Below are positions 59,660 to 64,000 of a stretch of DNA of 64,000 bases, in pieces. Below the pieces are notes generated by a model, which searched no databases, had not been told where the DNA came from, and saw only the letters and a list, made by a program, of their open reading frames with translations. How positions within the stretch are numbered: the stretch's first letter is position 1; every line of letters starts with the position of its first letter. The stretch covers positions 310,001 through 374,000 of the forward strand of contig NZ_BOPA01000010.1 in assembly GCF_016863515.1 (NCBI RefSeq). The letters run 5' to 3'. This DNA is from Micromonospora gifhornensis (GTDB lineage Bacteria > Actinomycetota > Actinomycetes > Mycobacteriales > Micromonosporaceae). The position numbers and the translations under genes are program-made.

Positions 59660-60481
59660 GTGGTCGACATCGACGCCGCGATCGGATTCGTGGTGGCACA
59701 CGGAGACGCGGTGGAACGTGCCCGCCTCTCCTGGTTGCGCACCGGCGCGCCGCCATCCCCCGAGACGCTCGACAGCGCCGAGGTCGGGCAGACCCTCGGC
59801 GGCGGCTGGCCAGCCTCCTGGGGTGACGAGATCGCGTCGGTCGATGCCACCTGCTTCCGCCTCGCCGAACTGGACGACCTCGGCGCGCTGAGCCGTCCGG
59901 CCGCCCGCCGAGCCCTGGACTGGCTGGCCGCCGCCCAGCGGCGGGACGGCTGCTGGGAGGAGGACGAGGCGCTCGCCGACGTCGCCCCCGAGTGGGCCCG
60001 ACCAGGTGATCCCGAGGCGCGGCTCTACCTCACCGCCAACGCGGCCTTCTGGCTCACCGTGGCCGGGCTGGACGCCCGCGCCGCCGGGCCGCTTGACCAC
60101 CGGGTCGGCGGGGCGTACGCCGGCGTGGTGAACGCCGCCGGCCAGGCGCTCGCCGCACACCTCAACCCCGACGGCAGTTGGCCGTCGTTCCTGGCCACTG
60201 GCTGGCTCACCGCCGCAGTGCTGCACCGCCAGCAACTGTTCTACGAGTCGGCGCGGATCAAGGCGGTGCTCGCCGAGCGCCTCCCGCAGTCCACACCCGC
60301 CGACGCCGCCTGGCTCGCCTCGACGCTACGCCGCGTCGGCGTCGACGAGCAGGAGTGGACCATGGTCGCGGCCCGCCGTCGACTGGCCGAGACGCAGCGC
60401 TCCGACGGCGGCTGGACCAGCGACGACGGCCACCAGTTCGACGTACACACCACCCTCGCCGTAATCCGCGCCTTCCGCTGA
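59660..60481 (+). CDS. Prenyltransferase/squalene-cyclase-repeat protein
   Basis: 273 residues, GTG start. Several QW-type repeats are visible: AAQRRDGCWEED, LNPDGSWPSFLAT, TQRSDGGWTSDDGH, which cap the alpha/alpha-toroid of squalene/oxidosqualene cyclases and protein prenyltransferases. Full-length cyclases are ~600 residues with a DxDD motif; this protein is half as long and lacks it, so a cyclase reaction is unlikely. Small toroid proteins of this kind occur across actinobacteria with unknown function, possibly binding isoprenoids. Preceded by a family D element and followed by a family C element. Confidence 0.82.
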   Translation: MVDIDAAIGFVVAHGDAVERARLSWLRTGAPPSPETLDSAEVGQTLGGGWPASWGDEIASVDATCFRLAELDDLGALSRPAARRALDWLAAAQRRDGCWEEDEALADVAPEWARPGDPEARLYLTANAAFWLTVAGLDARAAGPLDHRVGGAYAGVVNAAGQALAAHLNPDGSWPSFLATGWLTAAVLHRQQLFYESARIKAVLAERLPQSTPADAAWLASTLRRVGVDEQEWTMVAARRRLAETQRSDGGWTSDDGHQFDVHTTLAVIRAFR

Positions 60482-60574
60482 CCCCACCCCACCCTCGTCG
60501 TCCCGCCACCCTCGCGTCATCCCCGCCGCCCGCGCTGCCGCGCGTCCCTGTCTCGCGCCGCGCACCCCGCCCGT

Positions 60575-60644
60575 CGATCTTGCAGCTTGTGTCGCGACAA
60601 AAGCCCTAGAAAGGGGCGAACTGGCGACCAGAAGTGCAAGATCG
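60575..60644. repeat. Intergenic inverted repeat, family C copy 2
   Basis: CGATCTTGCAGCTTGTGTCGC (60575-60595) and GGCGACCAGAAGTGCAAGATCG (60623-60644; both shown in parts in findings) pair imperfectly; the outer 10 nt CGATCTTGCA are perfect. The right arm is the reverse complement of the left arm of copy 1 at 44908. Confidence 0.65.
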
Positions 60645-60645
60645 C

Positions 60646-60709
60646 GGGGGCCGGGGGCCGGGGGCCGGGGGCCGGGGGCCGGGGGGTGGGGGGCGGGGGG
60701 CGGGGGGGG
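60646..60709 (+). repeat. G-rich tract with GGGGGCC tandem repeats
   Basis: About five GGGGGCC units are followed by long G runs (GGGGGG T GGGGGG C GGGGGG C GGGGGGGG). At least eight G-runs of 5 or more lie within 64 bp, ideal for G-quadruplex formation on the plus strand. It directly abuts the proA stop codon at 60710. Confidence 0.8.
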
Positions 60710-61951
60710 TTAGCGGAGGTGGCCGGTGCCGGTTACCACGTACTTGGTGCTGGTTAGTTCGGGGAGGCCCATGGGGCCCCGGGCGTGCAGCTTCTGGGTG
60801 GAGATGCCGATCTCGGCGCCGAAGCCGAACTCGCCGCCGTCGGTGAACCGGGTTGAGGCGTTCACCATGACTGCGGCCGAGTCGACGCGGGCCACGAACT
60901 CTCGGGCGGCGGCCTGCGAGTCGGTGACGATGGCTTCGGTGTGGCCGCTGCCGTACCGCCGGATGTGCGCGACCGCCGCGTCGAGCGAGTCGACGACGGC
61001 GACCGAGATGTCGGCGCTGAGGTATTCGGTGCCGAAGTCCTCGTCGGTGGCGGGGACCACCGTGTCGGAGAACCGGGCCACCTCGGCGGTGCCGTGCACG
61101 GTCACGCCGGCCTCGGCGAAGGCGGCCAGCATCGGCGGCAGGAAGTCGTCGGCGACTGCCGCGTGCACCAGCAGCGACTCGGCGGTGTTGCAGGTCGACA
61201 GCCGCTGCGTCTTGGCGTTCAGGGTGATCGACACGGCCATCGACAGGTCGGCGGCGGCGTCGACGTAGACGTGGCAGTTGCCAACCCCGGTCTCGATCAC
61301 CGGCACGGTGGACTCCTCGACCACGGCCCGGATCAGCGACGCCCCGCCGCGCGGGATCAGCACGTCCACCAGGCCCCGGGCGCGCATCAGTTCCTTGACC
61401 GAGTCGCGGGTGCTGGAGTCGAGCAGTTGCACCGCGTCCGCGGGCAGGCCGGCACCGACGATCGCGTCGCGCAGCACCGCCACCAGCGCCGTGTTGGAGT
61501 GCGCGGCCGACGACGAGCCGCGCAGCAGCGCCGCGTTACCGGATTTCAGGCAGATGCCGGCGGCGTCCACGGTGACGTTCGGCCGTCCCTCGTAGACGAT
61601 GCCGACCACGCCGAACGGCACCCGGATCTGCCGCAGCTCCAGCCCGTTGGGCAGGGTCGAGCCGCGTACCACCTCACCCACCGGGTCGGGCAGCGCGGCC
61701 ATCTGGCGCAGCGCGTCGGCGATGCCGGCCATCCGGCCCTCGTCGAGGGCGAGCCGGTCCAGCACGGCCGCGCTCAGTCCGGCTTCGCGTCCGGCCGCCA
61801 GGTCCGCGGCGTTCGCGGCCAGGATCTCCGGGGTACGCGTCACCAGCGCGTCGGCCATCGCGTTCAGCGCGGCGTCCTTGGCGGTACGCGTCGTCACGGC
61901 CAACGTCTCCGCTGCGGTCCGCGCCCGACGTGCCTGCTCGGTCACGCTCAT
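60710..61951 (-). CDS. proA: Gamma-glutamyl phosphate reductase
   Basis: 413 residues. Aldehyde-dehydrogenase-like fold: [20 protein letters not shown] (signature), [16 protein letters not shown] (cofactor), and [18 protein letters not shown] with the catalytic Cys in STCNTAE. Reduces gamma-glutamyl phosphate with NADPH to glutamate-5-semialdehyde, the second step of proline synthesis. proB lies upstream in the same orientation but is separated by 77 bp containing a family D element, so coupling may be weakened. RBS GAGGAG 6 nt before the ATG. Confidence 0.96.
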   Translation of the reverse strand: MSVTEQARRARTAAETLAVTTRTAKDAALNAMADALVTRTPEILAANAADLAAGREAGLSAAVLDRLALDEGRMAGIADALRQMAALPDPVGEVVRGSTLPNGLELRQIRVPFGVVGIVYEGRPNVTVDAAGICLKSGNAALLRGSSSAAHSNTALVAVLRDAIVGAGLPADAVQLLDSSTRDSVKELMRARGLVDVLIPRGGASLIRAVVEESTVPVIETGVGNCHVYVDAAADLSMAVSITLNAKTQRLSTCNTAESLLVHAAVADDFLPPMLAAFAEAGVTVHGTAEVARFSDTVVPATDEDFGTEYLSADISVAVVDSLDAAVAHIRRYGSGHTEAIVTDSQAAAREFVARVDSAAVMVNASTRFTDGGEFGFGAEIGISTQKLHARGPMGLPELTSTKYVVTGTGHLR

Positions 61952-61965
61952 CCCATGCTCCTCAC

Positions 61966-62023
61966 AGTGTTAGGAGGGGGCCCTTGTAATACACCAGGCG
62001 TTAATAAGGGGCCCTTCCTTACC
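61966..62023 (-). repeat. Intergenic element, family D copy 2 (two units, between proB and proA)
   Basis: The minus strand reads GTAAGGAAGGGCCCCTTATT followed by AACGCCTGGTG, then TACAAGGGCCCCCTCCTAAC, i.e. the same two-unit design as 59508-59563. It fills almost the entire proB-proA spacer. Confidence 0.8.
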
Positions 62024-62028
62024 AGCAT

Positions 62029-63138
62029 CTACAGCAGTACGAGGTCGTCGCGGTGGACGACCTCACGTTCGTACGCCGGGCCGAGCGCCGCAGCAAGGTC
62101 GGAGGTGGAGCGTCCGAGCAGGCCGGGCAGTTCGACCGCGTCGTAGTTGACGAGTCCTCGGGCGACCGGGGCACCGGCGGTGTCGACCAGGTCGACAGGG
62201 TCGCCGGCGGTGAACGCCCCGTCCACCGCGGTGATCCCGGCCGGCAGCAGCGACTTGCGTCGGCCGACGACGGCGGCGACCGCACCGGGGTCGAGGTGCA
62301 ACCGGCCCCGGGGCGAGGTTGCGTGGGCGAGCCAGAACAGCCGGGCCGCCGGCCGTGTGGAGCTGGGGTGGAAGAAGGTGCCGACCGGCTCACCGGCCAG
62401 CGCCGCGACGGCCTGCGTGGCGGAGGTGAGCACCACCGGGATGCCGAATCCGGTGGCGATCCGGGCCGCCTCGACCTTTGTCACCATGCCGCCGGTGCCG
62501 ACACCGGAGCGGCCGGCGCCGCCGATGTCGACGCCGGCCAGGTCCGACTCGTCGCGTACCTCGGCGATGCGGCGTGCGCCGGGGCGTGACGGGTTGTCCG
62601 TCCAGAGGGCGTCGACGTCGGAGAGCAGCACCAGCAGGTCGGCGTCGACGAGCGCGGCCACCAGGGCGGCCAGCCGGTCGTTGTCGCCGAACCGGATCTC
62701 CTGGGTGGCGACCGTGTCGTTCTCGTTGACGATCGGTACGGCCCGCAGGTCGAGCAGCTTGCGCAGGGTGCGGTACGCGTTGCGGTAGTGCGCCCGTCGG
62801 GTCACGTCGTCGACGGTCAGCAGCACCTGCCCGACGGTGCGACCGTGCCGCGCGAACGCGGCGGCGTACCGCCCGATCAGCAGGCCCTGGCCGACGCTCG
62901 CGGCGGCCTGCTGGGTGGCCAGGTCGCGCGGACGCCGGGCCAACCCGAGCGGCGCGAGACCGGCGGCGATCGCGCCGGAGGAGACGAGCACCACCTCGCG
63001 GCCGTCGGCGGTACGCGTGTCGAGCGCGTCGACAAGCGCGTCGAGACGCTCGTCGTCCAACCCGCCGGTGGCGGTGGTCAACGAGGAGGATCCGATCTTG
63101 ACGACGACCCGTCGGGCCGTGGTGACTGCGTCGCGCAC
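62029..63138 (-). CDS. proB: Glutamate 5-kinase
   Basis: 369 residues from the GTG at 63138. Amino-acid kinase domain: RRVVVKIGSSSLTTATGGLD, VLVSSGAIAAGLAPLGL, VPIVNENDTVATQEIRFGDN, VGTGGMVTKVEAARIA. The C-terminal PUA domain begins near residue 285 (GRLHLDPGAVAAVVGRRKS). Phosphorylates glutamate and is normally inhibited by proline. In many actinobacteria it follows obgE; here it is instead divergent from an alkyltransferase-like gene with a 61-bp shared promoter region. Confidence 0.95.
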   Translation of the reverse strand: MRDAVTTARRVVVKIGSSSLTTATGGLDDERLDALVDALDTRTADGREVVLVSSGAIAAGLAPLGLARRPRDLATQQAAASVGQGLLIGRYAAAFARHGRTVGQVLLTVDDVTRRAHYRNAYRTLRKLLDLRAVPIVNENDTVATQEIRFGDNDRLAALVAALVDADLLVLLSDVDALWTDNPSRPGARRIAEVRDESDLAGVDIGGAGRSGVGTGGMVTKVEAARIATGFGIPVVLTSATQAVAALAGEPVGTFFHPSSTRPAARLFWLAHATSPRGRLHLDPGAVAAVVGRRKSLLPAGITAVDGAFTAGDPVDLVDTAGAPVARGLVNYDAVELPGLLGRSTSDLAAALGPAYEREVVHRDDLVLL

Positions 63139-63144
63139 TCGCCT

Positions 63145-63150
63145 ATTCTG
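63145..63150 (-). promoter_or_regulatory. Possible -10 element for proB
   Basis: CAGAAT on the minus strand, 6 nt before the proB GTG, without Shine-Dalgarno. Confidence 0.35.
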
Positions 63151-63185
63151 CGCTGTCGTCGGCGCGCCACCCGTCGGCGTTCCCA

Positions 63186-63191
63186 TACTCT
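63186..63191 (+). promoter_or_regulatory. -10 element of a likely leaderless promoter (alkyltransferase-like gene)
   Basis: TACTCT, 8 nt before the GTG at 63200. It faces the proB promoter within 61 bp, so the two promoters overlap. Confidence 0.45.
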
Positions 63192-63199
63192 GGCTGGTC

Positions 63200-63514
63200 G
63201 TGACACCAGACGAGTACGTCGAGGCGGTGCTGGAACTGGTCGACCGGATCCCGCTCGGTCGGGTGATGTCGTACGGGGCGGTCGCGGACGCGCTCGCCGA
63301 GCGTTCGGGTCGGACGTCCGCCCGGCTGGTCGGCTCGATCATGGCCCGGCACGGTGCTGAAGTCGGATGGCACCGGGTGGTCAACGCAAGCGGTGCGATG
63401 CCGCCTCGGATCGCTGCCGAGGCGCGGGCGCGCTGGCTCGCCGAGGGTACGCCGCTGCGCCAGGACCGGGTGGACATGAGAGCCGCCAGTTGGCGGCCCG
63501 GTGAGGGGGTGTGA
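63200..63514 (+). CDS. Alkyltransferase-like (ATL) protein, MGMT family
   Basis: 104 residues, GTG start. A stand-alone MGMT DNA-binding domain: EAVLELVDRIPLGRVMSYGA, the HTH region with ARLVGSIMARHG, and WHRVVNASG. In true O6-methylguanine methyltransferases the active-site motif is PCHR with a catalytic Cys; here it is WHRV, so there is no alkyl acceptor. ATL proteins of this type bind O6-alkylguanine in DNA and recruit nucleotide excision repair. The conserved Arg finger (RL) and recognition-helix residues are kept. Confidence 0.88.
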   Translation: MTPDEYVEAVLELVDRIPLGRVMSYGAVADALAERSGRTSARLVGSIMARHGAEVGWHRVVNASGAMPPRIAAEARARWLAEGTPLRQDRVDMRAASWRPGEGV

Positions 63515-63532
63515 CGAGAGCCATAACGTGAG

Positions 63533-63538
63533 TAACAT
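63533..63538 (+). promoter_or_regulatory. -10 element of a likely leaderless promoter (MFS gene)
   Basis: TAACAT, 8 nt before the ATG at 63547, no Shine-Dalgarno. Confidence 0.45.
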
Positions 63539-63546
63539 TCGGCGCC

Positions 63547-64000
63547 ATGACCGCACCGCCGAGTGGATCCGGCGCACCGGCCCTGCCCCGCAAGGTGCAC
63601 GCCGGCTATGCGCTCGGCTCGCTGGCCACCGGGGCGTTCGGCACCGTGCCGGGGCTGTTGCTGCTGCCGTACCTGACCGACACGCTCGGCGTGGCCGCCG
63701 GCGTCGCGGCGTTGCTGGTGCTCCTGCCGAAGGCGTGGGACGTGCTGGTCAACCCGGTCGCCGGGCGGATCTCCGATCGGACCCGCTCCCGCTGGGGCGC
63801 CCGGCGGCCGTACCTGCTCGTCGGTGGGCTGGCGCTGGCCGTACTCTTCGGGTCGATCTTCGCGGCGCCGTTCGGTGCCGGGTCGGCGGCCGGGGCGTAC
63901 GTCGCCGTCGCCTTCCTGGCCACGGCGACCGCGTTCGCCTTCTTCCAGGTGCCGTACGTGGCCATGCCGGCCGAGTTGACGAGCGACTACGCCGAACGTA
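63547..64000 (+). CDS. MFS transporter of the GPH (sugar:cation symporter) type, 3' truncated by window
   Basis: The first ~151 residues are present. VHAGYALGSLATGAFGTVPG is the first transmembrane helix, with the GPH-family G-x-G pattern; AALLVLLPKAWDVLVNPVAG and the R-rich cytoplasmic loop ISDRTRSRWGARRPYL (GRISDRTRxRxGxRRP, the GPH signature) follow, then two more helices. Members import melibiose, lactose, glucuronides or related glycosides with Na+ or H+. Only four or five helices of the expected twelve are within the window. Confidence 0.85.
   Translation, partial: MTAPPSGSGAPALPRKVHAGYALGSLATGAFGTVPGLLLLPYLTDTLGVAAGVAALLVLLPKAWDVLVNPVAGRISDRTRSRWGARRPYLLVGGLALAVLFGSIFAAPFGAGSAAGAYVAVAFLATATAFAFFQVPYVAMPAELTSDYAER

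Noticed and set aside
59660..60481. Squalene-hopene cyclase
   Set aside because: Half the expected length and without a DxDD acid motif; only toroid repeats are present.

Overview
The window is high-GC DNA from an actinomycete, most likely a member of the Micromonosporaceae (Micromonospora or a close relative). This rests on the gene order rex-hemA-hemC-hemD-hemB, actinobacterial families (DUF3107, DUF3152, FmdB-type zinc ribbon, MoeZ-type adenylyltransferase/rhodanese), frequent GTG starts, ATGA gene overlaps and many start codons lying 6-8 nt after a -10 element with no leader. Genus is an inference. I saw no tRNA, rRNA, CRISPR array, insertion sequence, prophage or large secondary-metabolite cluster.

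Layout. 1-1518: end of an acyl-CoA synthetase-type gene, a glutaredoxin-like protein and a HAD phosphatase. 1519-7528: redox-controlled heme operon rex-hemA-hemC-hemD-hemB, with a clear Rex operator over the promoter. 7529-19187: mixed housekeeping and regulatory genes (XRE regulator, two-domain GNAT, lytic transglycosylase, FmdB, a cyclase-like/NTPase/TPR regulator, secreted phospholipase A2, BON-methyltransferase, ABC-F ATPase, ROK kinase, TPR protein, Smr protein). 19195-21928: a compact minus-strand tsaE-tsaB-tsaC-tsaD operon for t6A tRNA modification, followed upstream by an M28 peptidase. 24492-28932: signalling operon of response regulator-phosphatase, CHASE3-type histidine kinase, stand-alone receiver and inositol monophosphatase-like enzyme. 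29295-35691: secreted coiled-coil protein, spermidine synthase-like membrane protein, Ser/Thr kinase with an extracellular CBM2-like domain, and Trk/Ktr potassium uptake genes. 36036-40819: five-gene branched-chain amino-acid-type ABC transporter.

40899-49884: SDR, lipoprotein, RecQ helicase with a phosphoribosyltransferase-like tail, a His-motif membrane protein, an XRE regulator, a methyltransferase with a Gln-rich linker and a DEAD-box helicase. 50276-60481: ferritin-like protein, DUF3107 and TetR, a 1134-residue repeat-rich protein, alpha/beta hydrolase, two tandem DUF3152 metalloprotease-like genes, MoeZ and a squalene-cyclase-repeat protein. 60710-64000: proA and proB, an alkyltransferase-like protein and the start of an MFS transporter.

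The least explained material lies between genes and inside repeat-coded protein segments. Three families of intergenic inverted repeats each occur twice in 64 kb (59508/61966; 28983/41674; 44908/60575). One copy separates proB from proA, and one pair keeps its pairing although the inner arm sequence differs. The strongest protein-level candidates for new biology are the tsaEBCD operon lacking rimI, the CBM2-tailed kinase, the RecQ-PRTase fusion, the His-repeat tail on a LivF-type ATPase and the 1134-residue repeat protein with two conserved C-terminal segments.
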